Shown: one piece after another, positions 26,724-35,781 of the stretch | Layout: each line of letters begins with the position of its first letter | How positions within the stretch are numbered: position 1 is the first letter of the stretch | NCBI RefSeq assembly: GCF_002900965.1 | Contig: NZ_PJOM01000002.1 | Coordinates: forward strand, 558,001-622,000 | DNA from: Pseudotabrizicola formosa | GTDB lineage: Bacteria; Pseudomonadota; Alphaproteobacteria; Rhodobacterales; Rhodobacteraceae | Direction of reading: 5' to 3' | DNA length: 64,000 bases | The notes under the pieces: generated by a model | The model's database searches: none | Told to the model about the DNA's origin: nothing | The model's input: the letters and a program-made list of their open reading frames with translations, nothing else | Translations under genes and position numbers: made by a program

Positions 26724-29282
26724 ATGACCGAAGCGCGCGCCATTCACCTTGCAGACTACCAGCCGTTCACGCACCTGATCGATCAGGTTGCCCTGACCTT
26801 CGATCTGTCACCTCAGGCGACGCGGGTGATGGCACGGCTGGAGATGCGGCCCAATCCCGCGCGGGGGGCGGGCCATGATCTGCGGCTGGATGGCGAAGGG
26901 CTTCGGCTTTTGGCGCTCAGGGTCGACGGTCGGACGCTGGCCGCACAACCCGATGGCACCGGCCTGACCATCCTTGCGGCGGATCTGCCCGACGCAGACT
27001 TTGTGCTGGAAACCGAGGTCGAGATCGCGCCCGAAGGCAACACCGCGCTGGAAGGCCTGTATATGTCGCGCGGTATGTATTGCACCCAATGCGAGGCGGA
27101 AGGGTTCCGCAAGATCACCTTCTACCCCGACCGCCCGGATGTGATGGCGCGGTTCCGGGTTCGGGTGAAGGGCGACCAGCCGGTGCTGTTGTCGAACGGC
27201 AATCTTGTGGCGCAAGGGCCCGACTGGGCGGACTGGGATGATCCCTGGCCCAAACCCGCCTATCTGTTCGCGCTGGTCGCGGGCGATCTGCGCGCGCATT
27301 CTGCCGCCTTCCGCACCCTGTCTGGCCGCGATGTGGCGCTCAACATCTGGGTGCGCCCGGGCGATGAAGGACGTTGCGCCTATGCGATGGACAGTCTGAT
27401 CCGCTCGATGCGCTGGGATGAACAGGTCTACGACCGCGAATATGATCTGGATGTGTTCAACATCGTCGCTGTGGATGATTTCAACATGGGCGCGATGGAG
27501 AACAAGGGGTTGAACATCTTCAACTCCAAATTCGTGCTGGCCAGCCCGGAAACCGCCACCGACGATGATTTCGCCCGGATTGAGGCGATCATCGCGCATG
27601 AGTATTTCCACAACTGGACCGGCAACCGCATCACCTGCCGCGACTGGTTTCAGCTGTGCCTGAAGGAAGGGCTGACCGTCTTCCGTGACCAGCAGTTTTC
27701 CGGCGACATGCGCAGCCATGCGGTGAAGCGGATCGAGGATGTGCTGATGCTCCGCGCCCGCCAGTTCCGCGAGGATCAGGGGCCCCTCGCGCATGCGGTG
27801 CGGCCCGAGACCTATGTGGAGATCAATAATTTCTACACGGCAACCATTTACGAAAAAGGGGCCGAGGTGATCGGCATGCTGAAGCGTCTGGTGGGGGATG
27901 AGGGCTATGCCCGCGCGCTGGACCTGTATTTTGACCGGCATGACGGGCAGGCGGCCACCATTGAGGACTGGCTGGCGGTGTTTCAGGATGCGACGGGCCG
28001 CGATCTGACTCAGTTCAAGCGCTGGTATGCGGAGGCGGGGACGCCAAGGCTGAAGGTGAGAGATGACTTCAACGACGGCGTCTACACCCTTCATTTCGAA
28101 CAGGAAAACCCAGCCACACCGGGGCAGCCGGACAAAGGGGCCAAGGTGCTGCCGATTGCGGTGGGTCTTCTGAACCCCAATGGCGATGAGGTGGTGCCGA
28201 CCACGGTGCTGGAGATGACGCAAACCCGCCAATCCTTCCGGTTCGAAGGGCTGGCGGCGCGCCCGGTACCGTCGATCCTGCGCGGGTTTTCCGCGCCGGT
28301 GGTGCTGGATCATAGGGTCAGCGCGGAGGAGCGCGCCTTTTTGCTCGCGCATGACACGGACCCGTTCAACAAATGGGAGGCGGGACGCGCGCTTGCCAAG
28401 GATCTGCTGGCGCGGATGGTGACCGAAGGGGCAGCGCCGGGGCCGGACTGGCTGGATGCACTGGCGCGCGTGGCGCAGGATGACAGTCTTGATCCGGCCT
28501 TCCGCGCGCTGTGCCTGCGCCTGCCATCGGATGACGATATGGCGCAGACCTTGCATGCCTCGGGTCATGTGCCTGATCCGGCAGGTATTTACGCCGCCCG
28601 CCGTCGGATGGGTGATGCCTTGGCACAGCGGCTGGCCGGGGCCTTGCCGGGGTTGATTGCCGCCCTGGCCGAGCCGGGCCCCTTCACCCCCGACGCCCGC
28701 GCCGCAGGGCGCAGGGCCTTGCGGCTGGCGGCCCTGTCGCTGCTGTCCCGGGTTGATGGCGGTCGGGCGGCACAGGCGGCCTATGCTGCGGCGGATAATA
28801 TGACCGAAGAGGTGGGCGCTCTGTCCTGCCTGCTGGATATCGGTTCGGGCCAGCAAGAGCTTGCACGCTTTGCCGCACGCTGGGCGGCTGACCGCAATGT
28901 GATGGACAAATGGTTTGCGTTGCAGATCGCCTATGCCGCACCTGACAGGGCGGCAGAGGTGACACGCGGATTGACCGAACACCCGGATTTCGACTGGAAA
29001 AACCCCAACCGCTTCCGCGCGGTGATCGGGGCCTTGTCGGGCAATCATGCCGGGTTCCACCACAGCAGCGGGGCAGGCTATGCGCTGGTGGCCGATTGGC
29101 TGTTGCGGCTGGACCCGCTGAACCCGCAAACGGCGGCGCGGATGTCCACGGCGTTCGAGACCTGGCCACGCTATGACGCCGACCGGCAGGGCAGGGTGCG
29201 CGACGTGTTGCGCCGGATGCTGGCCACCGACGGGCTGAGCCGGGATCTGACCGAGATGGCGGCGCGGATGCTGGGCGACTGA
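26724..29282 (+). CDS. pepN: Aminopeptidase N
   Basis: 852-residue M1 zinc metallopeptidase that removes N-terminal residues from peptides in the cytoplasm. Exopeptidase motif GAMENKGLNIFN and zinc motif HEYFHNWTGNRITCRDWFQL, with the second Glu in LKEGLTVFRDQ, are intact. The four-domain layout is complete: N-terminal beta domain, thermolysin-like domain, small beta domain, and C-terminal helical solenoid. Single gene, converging with rlmJ. Confidence 0.98.
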   Translation: MTEARAIHLADYQPFTHLIDQVALTFDLSPQATRVMARLEMRPNPARGAGHDLRLDGEGLRLLALRVDGRTLAAQPDGTGLTILAADLPDADFVLETEVEIAPEGNTALEGLYMSRGMYCTQCEAEGFRKITFYPDRPDVMARFRVRVKGDQPVLLSNGNLVAQGPDWADWDDPWPKPAYLFALVAGDLRAHSAAFRTLSGRDVALNIWVRPGDEGRCAYAMDSLIRSMRWDEQVYDREYDLDVFNIVAVDDFNMGAMENKGLNIFNSKFVLASPETATDDDFARIEAIIAHEYFHNWTGNRITCRDWFQLCLKEGLTVFRDQQFSGDMRSHAVKRIEDVLMLRARQFREDQGPLAHAVRPETYVEINNFYTATIYEKGAEVIGMLKRLVGDEGYARALDLYFDRHDGQAATIEDWLAVFQDATGRDLTQFKRWYAEAGTPRLKVRDDFNDGVYTLHFEQENPATPGQPDKGAKVLPIAVGLLNPNGDEVVPTTVLEMTQTRQSFRFEGLAARPVPSILRGFSAPVVLDHRVSAEERAFLLAHDTDPFNKWEAGRALAKDLLARMVTEGAAPGPDWLDALARVAQDDSLDPAFRALCLRLPSDDDMAQTLHASGHVPDPAGIYAARRRMGDALAQRLAGALPGLIAALAEPGPFTPDARAAGRRALRLAALSLLSRVDGGRAAQAAYAAADNMTEEVGALSCLLDIGSGQQELARFAARWAADRNVMDKWFALQIAYAAPDRAAEVTRGLTEHPDFDWKNPNRFRAVIGALSGNHAGFHHSSGAGYALVADWLLRLDPLNPQTAARMSTAFETWPRYDADRQGRVRDVLRRMLATDGLSRDLTEMAARMLGD

Positions 29283-29329
29283 GCGCCCCGGCCGGGCCAG
29301 ACATCCGGCTGGTGACCTGGAAAAAACCG

Positions 29330-30109
29330 TCAGCCGAGCTTGCGGAACAATCCGGTCAGGCGTTTGGTCTCGGTCTCGAGGCCGAACGGCGGGTTGATCA
29401 TGACCATGCCCGACCCTTCCATCCGGTGCCCGTCCCGCACCGGTGGAAAGCGCACCTCATGCACCATCGCCTCGGGGGCCAGGGCTTTGAGTTCGGCCAG
29501 CATCGGCTTGTGATACCCTTCGCGCAGGATCGGATACCACAGGTAGATAAGGCCGACATTCCATTTGCGGTGCAACTGGCCGAGCACGCGGGGAATGGTT
29601 TCGTAATCCGTCTTCACCTCATAGGACGGGTCGATCAGCACCATGCCGCGCCGGGGGGTGGGCGGACAGATTGACAGGGCCTTGGCCAGACCATCCTCGT
29701 GATAGACCTTGGCCCCGAACGGGGCGGCGGCATAGTCCAGTGCCGCATGTTCCTGCGGGTGCAGTTCGGCCAAGTGCATGCTGTCGGTTTCGCGCAGCAG
29801 ATGCCCGGCGATCAGAGGGCTGCCGGGGTAAGCGTTCGGTCCGCGCTGGTCACGGGTGGCCGCAAGGGCGCGGGCATAGGGGTGGCTGGCCGGGAACCAG
29901 CCCTCGGCGATGGCGATGCCCTTTGCGGCCTCACCGGTTTTCACCGCCTCGGGCGCCGTCAGGTCATACAACCCGCGCCCCGCATGGGTTTCCACATAGG
30001 TGAGCGGTTTGTCCTTGCGGGTCAGGTAGTCCAGCGTCGTGGCCAGCAGCGCGTGCTTGTGGACATCGGCCAGATTTCCGGCGTGATACAGGTGTTGATA
30101 TGACAGCAT
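29330..30109 (-). CDS. rlmJ: 23S rRNA (adenine2030-N6)-methyltransferase
   Basis: SAM-dependent methyltransferase of the RlmJ (YhiR/ComJ) family, 259 residues from MLSYQHLYHAGNLADVHKHA, the diagnostic N-terminus. SAM site in YVETHAGRGLYDL; catalytic motif IV is DPSYE, where many homologues have DPPYE. NPPF near the C-terminus (MVMINPPFGLE) is a second conserved segment. Probably co-transcribed with the DUF4169 gene 54 bases upstream. Confidence 0.95.
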   Translation of the reverse strand: MLSYQHLYHAGNLADVHKHALLATTLDYLTRKDKPLTYVETHAGRGLYDLTAPEAVKTGEAAKGIAIAEGWFPASHPYARALAATRDQRGPNAYPGSPLIAGHLLRETDSMHLAELHPQEHAALDYAAAPFGAKVYHEDGLAKALSICPPTPRRGMVLIDPSYEVKTDYETIPRVLGQLHRKWNVGLIYLWYPILREGYHKPMLAELKALAPEAMVHEVRFPPVRDGHRMEGSGMVMINPPFGLETETKRLTGLFRKLG

Positions 30110-30163
30110 GGGATCTGCCCTAACAGGTGGGGCGCGCGCTCGCAAGATGGGGGAGGGCCCGCC

Positions 30164-30340
30164 CTATGGTTCGCGCTTGTGGCCCGAAAGATCTCGGGCC
30201 GCTTTTTCGGCCTCTGCCTTTTGCCGGTCGCGCTCGGCGCGGGTCAGGCCAAAGCGCACAGCATTTTCATCCGCAAGTCTGGCCTGCTGGTCGCGCGCCT
30301 TTTGTTTTCGCCTTTGCCGAAGGTTTACGACGGTGCCCAT
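30164..30340 (-). CDS. DUF4169 family small protein
   Basis: 58 residues, MGTVVNLRQRRKQKARDQQA then NAVRFGLTRAERDRQKAEAE. This VVNLRQ.RK..AR ... FG.TKAER pattern is that of DUF4169, a short, basic, helical alphaproteobacterial protein of unknown function. A start 16 codons upstream would add a hydrophobic stretch unlike the family, so 30340 is chosen. In relatives I recall it near fumC; here a gene on the other strand separates them. Confidence 0.85.
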   Translation of the reverse strand: MGTVVNLRQRRKQKARDQQARLADENAVRFGLTRAERDRQKAEAEKAARDLSGHKREP

Positions 30341-30477
30341 TTTACCGAAAGCTCCCCAAAAAAGACACAATTGCCATTTTATTGCCACATTTTTTGTTCG
30401 GCATCTTGGTTATCTGTTCCTTGCGGCAGGGCACAGTGATATTTTCCCCCTGTGGTGTGATTTTACTGGAGACGATT

Positions 30478-31008
30478 ATGAAGCTTGGAACAAGTTTGGC
30501 TGTGGCGGCGATGCTCGCTGCGGCACCGGTTGCTGCGGCAACGATACAACATGATGTCGGGGCGGCTGTCGCCAACATCAACGGCGCGGGTTATGTCACA
30601 GGTCAATCTCTGACCGCCGGTCAGAGCTTTTCTGTCATGGTAACTGACCCAGAGGATACCTGGTCGCTCGGCGCGCCGCCGCGCACGTTCAGGGCCAATG
30701 GCAAGGAAATCTCTGGAACCGTGGATTACGGCGGGTTCAGCTTTGGCGGGGCCACCTTTGATTTCGGCGCGCTGGTCGGCCGGATCGGCACAGGTGACTT
30801 CTTCTTTATCGGTCTGGGTGGCGTCTTCAACGCGACAACCAGCGGTGCACTGTCGCTGTTCACCTGGGACACCCAGTATGGCGACAACTCAGGGTCGATC
30901 ATGGTCGATGTGACGGCACCCGTTCCGGTCCCTGCTGCCGGTCTGCTGTTGCTGTCGGCTTTGGCAATGGGCGGCGTCGTGTCGCGCAGCCGCCGCAAGG
31001 CTGCCTGA
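30478..31008 (+). CDS. VPLPA-CTERM sorting-domain protein
   Basis: 176 residues. A signal peptide (MKLGTSLAVAAMLAAAPVAA) is followed by a beta-rich body containing FSFGGATFDFGALVGRIGTGDFFFIGLGGV, resembling PEP-CTERM-type surface proteins, and a C-terminal tail: VPVPAAGLLLLSALAMGGVV with a basic end SRSRRKAA. Expected to be processed by an exosortase encoded elsewhere. Preceded by an unusually AT-rich 90-base region and GGAGA five bases before the ATG; ends in a strong terminator, so monocistronic. Confidence 0.88.
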   Translation: MKLGTSLAVAAMLAAAPVAAATIQHDVGAAVANINGAGYVTGQSLTAGQSFSVMVTDPEDTWSLGAPPRTFRANGKEISGTVDYGGFSFGGATFDFGALVGRIGTGDFFFIGLGGVFNATTSGALSLFTWDTQYGDNSGSIMVDVTAPVPVPAAGLLLLSALAMGGVVSRSRRKAA

Positions 31009-31036
31009 ACGATCGTTTGGGATCGCAGTCATCGTG

Positions 31037-31069
31037 AAACGGCGGTCAGATCTGACCGCCGTTTTTTTT
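31037..31069. terminator. Strong intrinsic terminator
   Basis: A perfect 14-bp inverted repeat (31037-31050 and 31051-31064, centred on AGATCT) followed by eight Ts. Sits 28 bases after the VPLPA-CTERM gene and 13 bases past the fumC stop, so it probably serves both; the plus direction has the better T run. Confidence 0.9.
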
Positions 31070-31081
31070 ACGCCCGAAGAC

Positions 31082-32476
31082 TTAGCCCTTGGGGCCGATC
31101 ATATCCTCGGGCCGGACCACGCGGTCAAAGGTCTCGCCATCGACAAAACCAAGCGCGATGGCCTCCTCGCGCAGGGTGGTGCCGTTCTTATGCGCGGTCT
31201 TGGCGACCTTGGTGGCGTTGTCATAGCCGATGGTGGGCGCAAGCGCCGTGACCAGCATCAGCGATTCCTTCATCAGCTTGTCGATCCGCGCCACATTGGC
31301 CTGCGTGCCCACCACCATATTGTCGGTGAAAGACCCTGCCGCATCGCCCAGAAGCTGCATGGATTGCAGCAGGTTATACGACATCATCGGGTTATAGACG
31401 TTCAGCTCGAAATGCCCCTGGCTTCCGGCAAAGCCGATGGCGGCATCATTGCCCATGACATGGGCGCAGACCATGGTCAGCGCCTCCGCCTGGGTGGGGT
31501 TCACCTTGCCCGGCATGATCGACGAGCCCGGCTCATTTTCCGGCAGGATCAGCTCGCCCAGGCCGGAGCGGGGACCGGACCCCAAGAGCCGCAGATCATT
31601 GGCGATCTTGAACAGCGCCGCCGCGACCGTTTTCAGAGCGCCCGAAAACATCACCATGGCATCATGCGCGGCCAGGGCTTCGAACTTGTTGGGCGCGGTC
31701 ACGAAAGGCAGGTCGGTGATTTCGGCGATGCGGGCGGCCACGCGGGTATCCCAGCCGACACGAGTGTTCAGCCCGGTGCCAACGGCGGTGCCACCTTGGG
31801 CCAGTTCATAAATGTCGGGCAGGCACATCTTGACCCGGGCGATGCCCTTTTCGACCTGCGCTGCATAGCCGCCGAATTCCTGGCCCAGCGTCAGCGGTGT
31901 GGCATCCTGGGTATGGGTGCGGCCGATCTTGATGATATCCTTGAACTCTTCCGATTTTGTCAGCAGGGCCGCATGCAGCTTTTCCAGCCCCGGCAGCAGC
32001 ACATCGCGGGCCATCATGCCGGTGGCCACATGCATCGCGGTGGGGAAGGTGTCGTTGCTGGACTGGCCCATGTTCACATGGTCATTCGGGTGGACAGGTT
32101 TCTTGCTGCCCTTCACCCCACCCAGCATTTCAATCGCGCGGTTCGAGATCACCTCATTCGCGTTCATGTTGCTTTGGGTGCCAGACCCGGTCTGCCAGAC
32201 CACCAGCGGGAAGTTGTCATCGAACTTGCCGTCGATCACTTCGGTCGCGGCGGCGGCAATCGCGTTGCCCAACTCGGCCGGGATATCGCCCTGGTCAATG
32301 TTGACCAGAGCACAGGCCTTCTTGATCACGCCCAAGGCGCGGATGATGGCGACGGGCTGCTTTTCCCAACCGATCGGGAAATTGATGATCGACCGCTGGG
32401 TCTGCGCCCCCCAGTATTTGTCGGCAGGAACCTCAAGCGGGCCAAAGCTGTCGGTTTCGGTACGGGTGGCGGACAT
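31082..32476 (-). CDS. fumC: Fumarate hydratase class II
   Basis: Interconverts fumarate and malate in the TCA cycle; oxygen-stable tetramer. 464 residues from [20 protein letters not shown], with a perfect AGGAGG ribosome site. The superfamily signature [13 protein letters not shown] is near residues 318-330, and [13 protein letters not shown] and TFPTAMHV are the other active-site regions. Downstream of sspB with a 113-base gap, so it may have its own promoter. Confidence 0.98.
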   Translation of the reverse strand: MSATRTETDSFGPLEVPADKYWGAQTQRSIINFPIGWEKQPVAIIRALGVIKKACALVNIDQGDIPAELGNAIAAAATEVIDGKFDDNFPLVVWQTGSGTQSNMNANEVISNRAIEMLGGVKGSKKPVHPNDHVNMGQSSNDTFPTAMHVATGMMARDVLLPGLEKLHAALLTKSEEFKDIIKIGRTHTQDATPLTLGQEFGGYAAQVEKGIARVKMCLPDIYELAQGGTAVGTGLNTRVGWDTRVAARIAEITDLPFVTAPNKFEALAAHDAMVMFSGALKTVAAALFKIANDLRLLGSGPRSGLGELILPENEPGSSIMPGKVNPTQAEALTMVCAHVMGNDAAIGFAGSQGHFELNVYNPMMSYNLLQSMQLLGDAAGSFTDNMVVGTQANVARIDKLMKESLMLVTALAPTIGYDNATKVAKTAHKNGTTLREEAIALGFVDGETFDRVVRPEDMIGPKG

Positions 32477-32589
32477 TGGCAAGCCTCCTGATTTTGCTGC
32501 CCTGTCCTTACGGGGCGGGCGCAGGAAAATCAATCGGCATACCGTGGCATACTACGCCAAAGCCTATCGCTTTTTGCGCAAACCGGGGT

Positions 32590-33045
32590 CTATTGCTTGC
32601 GGAACTTGTCCAGGCTGACAACTTCGGCGTCGTGCTGGGGTGGCGGATCATCATCGCCATCATCTTCGTCTTCCTCCTCTTCATCCTCTTCGACATGGCT
32701 TTCAAAGCGCAGGCCGAATTCGACAGATGGGTCGACAAAGGTGCGCACCGCATCGAAGGGAATCACCATCGGCTCCGGCTGGTTGCCGAAGTTCAGCGTG
32801 ATGGTGAATCCGTCTTCCGTCACGGTCAGGTTTTCGAACCAGTGCTGGATGACGATGGTCATTTCCGCCGGATAGCGGGCCTTGAGCCAATCGGCCATCT
32901 CCACCTCGGGGTGGGTGGTGTCAAAGGTGATGAAGAAATGATGCGCGCCGGGCAGGCCGTTCTGGCCCACATCCTCCAGCACGGACTGGATCAGGCTGCG
33001 CATCGCGCGATGCATCAGATTTCCGTAGTCGATCGACCGCGCCAT
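32590..33045 (-). CDS. sspB: SspB-alpha family ClpXP adaptor
   Basis: 151 residues. SspB tethers ssrA-tagged and other substrates to ClpXP. The substrate-binding domain spans about 1-115 (MARSIDYGNLMHRAMRSLIQ, HHFFITFDTTHPEVEMADWL). It is followed by a very acidic flexible linker (EEDEEEEDEDDGDDD) and a C-terminal ClpX-binding peptide VVSLDKFRKQ. Layout as in Caulobacter SspB-alpha. Same strand as chrA upstream and fumC downstream. Confidence 0.92.
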   Translation of the reverse strand: MARSIDYGNLMHRAMRSLIQSVLEDVGQNGLPGAHHFFITFDTTHPEVEMADWLKARYPAEMTIVIQHWFENLTVTEDGFTITLNFGNQPEPMVIPFDAVRTFVDPSVEFGLRFESHVEEDEEEEDEDDGDDDPPPQHDAEVVSLDKFRKQ

Positions 33046-33104
33046 TCCGGACCCTCAGTTTCTTGTTGCCCCAGCATAGGGGATTTGACCCCGATGAAAA
33101 GGGG

Positions 33105-34355
33105 TCAGGCGAGACTGATTGCAACCGAGAGCAGTGCCGAGGTGGCAAGAACCTGCCACAGGGGCCGATGAAGCCCCAGCAAGAGCAGCGCCGAGACGAT
33201 GGCAAGCCCAAGCGCTGTCAGGTTCAGGCTGGCCGGATCGGGCACCAGCATCTGTACCGGGCCAAAGCCCTGCGGTGTCAGGCGCGAGAACATGAGGTGC
33301 AGGGCAAACCACACTGACAGATTCGCGATCACCCCAACCACCGCCGCCATGATGGCGGACAAAGCCCCGGCAAGGCGAGGCGCCGCGGTGATGCGCGACA
33401 GATAGGGTGCCGCGACGAAAATCCACAAAAAGCAGGGCACAAAGGTCATCCACAGGGCGACGACCGCCGCGGCAACGCCCAACCCCCAGCCGCCCGCCCC
33501 ATATCCCGCCATGAAGCCCACGAATTCATTGACCAGAATCAACGGCCCTGGCGTGGTTTCGGCCAGCCCCAGCCCGGCCATCATCTGCGGCGTGGTCAGC
33601 CAGCCTTGTACCGCCACCACGTCTTGCGTCATCCAGGCCAGCACGGCATAGGCCCCGCCGAAGGTCAGCACCGCAAGTTTCGAAAAGAACCAGCCGACAT
33701 CGAACAGCAGCCCGCCGTGCAGCCACAGGCCTGCTAGGGGCAGCAACCAGACCGCCAGCCAAAGGCAAAGCGTTTGTGCCGTGTGCGGCGCGGTCGTATC
33801 GGCTGGGGCGGCTTGGGCCATGCGATTGCCCCGCGCGGTCAGCAGGCCCCAGATCCCGGCGGCAAGGATGATCACCGGAAACGGCAGGTTCAGCACAAAC
33901 AGGCCCAGAAAGGCAGCAATCGCAATAATATAAGCCGCTGTTCCCTTCAGCGCGCGGCGCGCCACCCGGATCAGGGCCTCGATCACGATGGCGATGACAG
34001 CCGCCTGGACCCCCAGAAACAGCGCCTGCATCAGTGGCAACTGCCCCCAGGCGGCATAGGCCATCGACAGCGCCAGCACCACCAGCGCGCCGGGCAAGAC
34101 GAACAGACCCCCCGCGATCAAACCGCCCTTCACCCCGTGCAGCCGCCACCCCGCCCAGGTGGCAAGCTGCATCGCCTCTGGCCCCGGCAGCAGCATGCAG
34201 AACGACAAGGCCGACAGATAATCTTTCTCGGTCAGCCACCTGCGCTCTTCCACCAGCACCTTGTGCATCAGGGCAATTTGCGCGGCGGGCCCGCCAAAAG
34301 ACAAGATGCCGATGCGGGCGAAGGTGCGGGCCAAGTCTGATAAGCTGGCTGTCAT
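33105..34355 (-). CDS. chrA: Chromate efflux transporter ChrA
   Basis: Inner-membrane chromate/sulfate antiporter family, 416 residues with about 10-12 hydrophobic segments and two homologous CHR halves. First half: FARIGILSFGGPAAQIALMH ... LLPGPEAMQLATWAG. Second half: FFSKLAVLTFGGAYAVLAWM ... GLAETTPGPLILVNEFVGF. No ChrB regulator nearby, so the in vivo substrate (chromate, sulfate or other oxyanion) is not certain. Transcribed toward sspB. Confidence 0.93.
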   Translation of the reverse strand: MTASLSDLARTFARIGILSFGGPAAQIALMHKVLVEERRWLTEKDYLSALSFCMLLPGPEAMQLATWAGWRLHGVKGGLIAGGLFVLPGALVVLALSMAYAAWGQLPLMQALFLGVQAAVIAIVIEALIRVARRALKGTAAYIIAIAAFLGLFVLNLPFPVIILAAGIWGLLTARGNRMAQAAPADTTAPHTAQTLCLWLAVWLLPLAGLWLHGGLLFDVGWFFSKLAVLTFGGAYAVLAWMTQDVVAVQGWLTTPQMMAGLGLAETTPGPLILVNEFVGFMAGYGAGGWGLGVAAAVVALWMTFVPCFLWIFVAAPYLSRITAAPRLAGALSAIMAAVVGVIANLSVWFALHLMFSRLTPQGFGPVQMLVPDPASLNLTALGLAIVSALLLLGLHRPLWQVLATSALLSVAISLA

Positions 34356-34398
34356 GGGCGCAAGCTAGGCGAGTGTGATGACGGTGCCAAGACAGAAA

Positions 34399-34426
34399 CC
34401 CCGCCGGCCCTTTCGGACCGACGGGG
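34399..34426 (-). terminator. Probable apt terminator
   Basis: Twelve-base arms with two mismatches around a four-base loop, downstream of apt and followed on the minus strand by TTTCTGTCTT. It lies upstream of chrA and would separate the two transcription units. Confidence 0.5.
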
Positions 34427-34554
34427 CAGTTGGTGACGTGTGGTTGCAAGCAGCACATCAAAACAGGGCTTTCGCCCTTGCAAGCAGCAACGCGACCATG
34501 GCCGCGCAGGCCTTTTTTAGGCACGATTCTCTAAGTTAGGGTTAACCGGACCTG

Positions 34555-35106
34555 TCAAAGACCTTCAAAGGCACAAAGGGCGTGCACATCCATCCCCAGG
34601 GCCTCAAGCTTCTTGCGCCCGCCCAGATCGGGCAGATCGACGACAAAGGCGCAGCCTACCACCTGCGCGCCCAGGCGTTCGATCAACTTTATCCCCGCCT
34701 CGGCGGTGCCGCCGGTGGCCAGCAGGTCATCGACAATCAGCACCGCCTCGCCCGGCCGCAGCGCATCGTCATGCACTTCGACCACCGCCTCGCCATATTC
34801 CAGCGTATAGGCCTGGGCGATGGTCTGCCCCGGCAGCTTGCCCTTCTTGCGCACCGGGACAAACCCGGTCGAGAGCTGATGCGCCACCGCCCCGCCAAGG
34901 ATGAACCCGCGCGCCTCCAGCCCCACCACCTTGTCGATCCGCATGCCGGCATAGGGGGCCAGCAACTGGTCAACGCACATCCGGAAGCCGCGCGGATCGG
35001 CAAACAGCGTGGTCACATCGCGGAACAGAATCCCTTCATGCGGGAAATCCACGATGGTGCGGATATAGTCCTTGACGGTCTTGTGTGCGGGCTTGGGGCC
35101 GGGCAT
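34555..35106 (-). CDS. apt: Adenine phosphoribosyltransferase
   Basis: Converts adenine and PRPP to AMP. 183 residues. The PRPP-binding motif is [34 protein letters not shown] and [11 protein letters not shown] are the other conserved parts. It is the third gene of mtnP-DUF2927-apt, nine bases after the preceding stop, so adenine released by MtnP is salvaged by its operon partner. Confidence 0.98.
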   Translation of the reverse strand: MPGPKPAHKTVKDYIRTIVDFPHEGILFRDVTTLFADPRGFRMCVDQLLAPYAGMRIDKVVGLEARGFILGGAVAHQLSTGFVPVRKKGKLPGQTIAQAYTLEYGEAVVEVHDDALRPGEAVLIVDDLLATGGTAEAGIKLIERLGAQVVGCAFVVDLPDLGGRKKLEALGMDVHALCAFEGL

Positions 35107-35115
35107 GGCAGGCTT

Positions 35116-35781
35116 TCAGGGTTCGGGCGGGTACAGGTGATGCAACAGGCGCGCATCCTGACCCGCGATGGTGACAGTGGCGTTCGAGCTTTGCGACAGG
35201 ATCGACACCCCTTCATAAGCCGCGCCCTCTATGTCGAACAGGGGGCCAGTGGTCTGGAAGATCTCTTCCAGCACGACCGAGACGATCTCACCGGGTGTGA
35301 TGGCGGTAGAGATCAGAATCGCCGCTTCGGTGATCTGATGATCTGGCGTGTACCACAGGGTGGCATAGCCCACCCCCATCAGCCCGGCCCCCGACAGACC
35401 GGGCACCTCGGCAATTTGGCCGTCCTCGCGGGCATCGGTCAGCGACAGGCGGATATCGGCCTTTGGTCCTGCGATGCGGGTGATGGTCAGGCCCGATCCG
35501 GCGGCGTTGATCTGGGCAAGCGCGTAATCCACGCTGGCCGACAGAAGCATGCGGTCCAAAAGCCCGGCCTCTGCCTCGGATGGCAGAATGGCAAGGGTCA
35601 GGGTCGGCCGGGGCCAGCGCAGGGGCGGGTGCAGGCAGTCCTGCCCGGGGGCGGCCCCGCACGTGGCGGCGCGGAAAAAATCGGCATCGGGCAAGAGCCC
35701 ATCCACCGCCACGCCATCAAAGGCATGCGATGGCCCGGAAACGGCCAGCAGCAGGGCAACAAGGGGCAGGTGGCGCGTCAC
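35116..35781 (-). CDS. DUF2927 exported protein
   Basis: 221 residues with a signal peptide (MTRHLPLVALLLAVSGPSHA). The body has a protease-like DUF2927 layout, with ADIRLSLTD and VVLEEIFQTTGPLFDIEGAAYEGVSI. In metallopeptidase-like relatives the latter region carries an HE-type motif; here it reads LEEIF, so peptidase activity is doubtful. Its ATG overlaps the mtnP stop by four bases, an odd place for an exported protein. Function unknown. Confidence 0.82.
   Translation of the reverse strand: MTRHLPLVALLLAVSGPSHAFDGVAVDGLLPDADFFRAATCGAAPGQDCLHPPLRWPRPTLTLAILPSEAEAGLLDRMLLSASVDYALAQINAAGSGLTITRIAGPKADIRLSLTDAREDGQIAEVPGLSGAGLMGVGYATLWYTPDHQITEAAILISTAITPGEIVSVVLEEIFQTTGPLFDIEGAAYEGVSILSQSSNATVTIAGQDARLLHHLYPPEP

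Noticed and set aside
26808-29129. 773-codon minus-strand frame within pepN
   Set aside because: pepN carries the GAMEN and HEYFHNW motifs and normal length; the antisense frame has no recognisable domain.
32597-32875. Serine-rich plus-strand frame opposite sspB
   Set aside because: The poly-Ser run is the antisense of the Asp/Glu-rich SspB linker, not a gene.
35116-35781. DUF2927 protein as an active metallopeptidase
   Set aside because: The expected HExxH-like motif is not present; the region reads LEEIF, so no catalytic claim is made.
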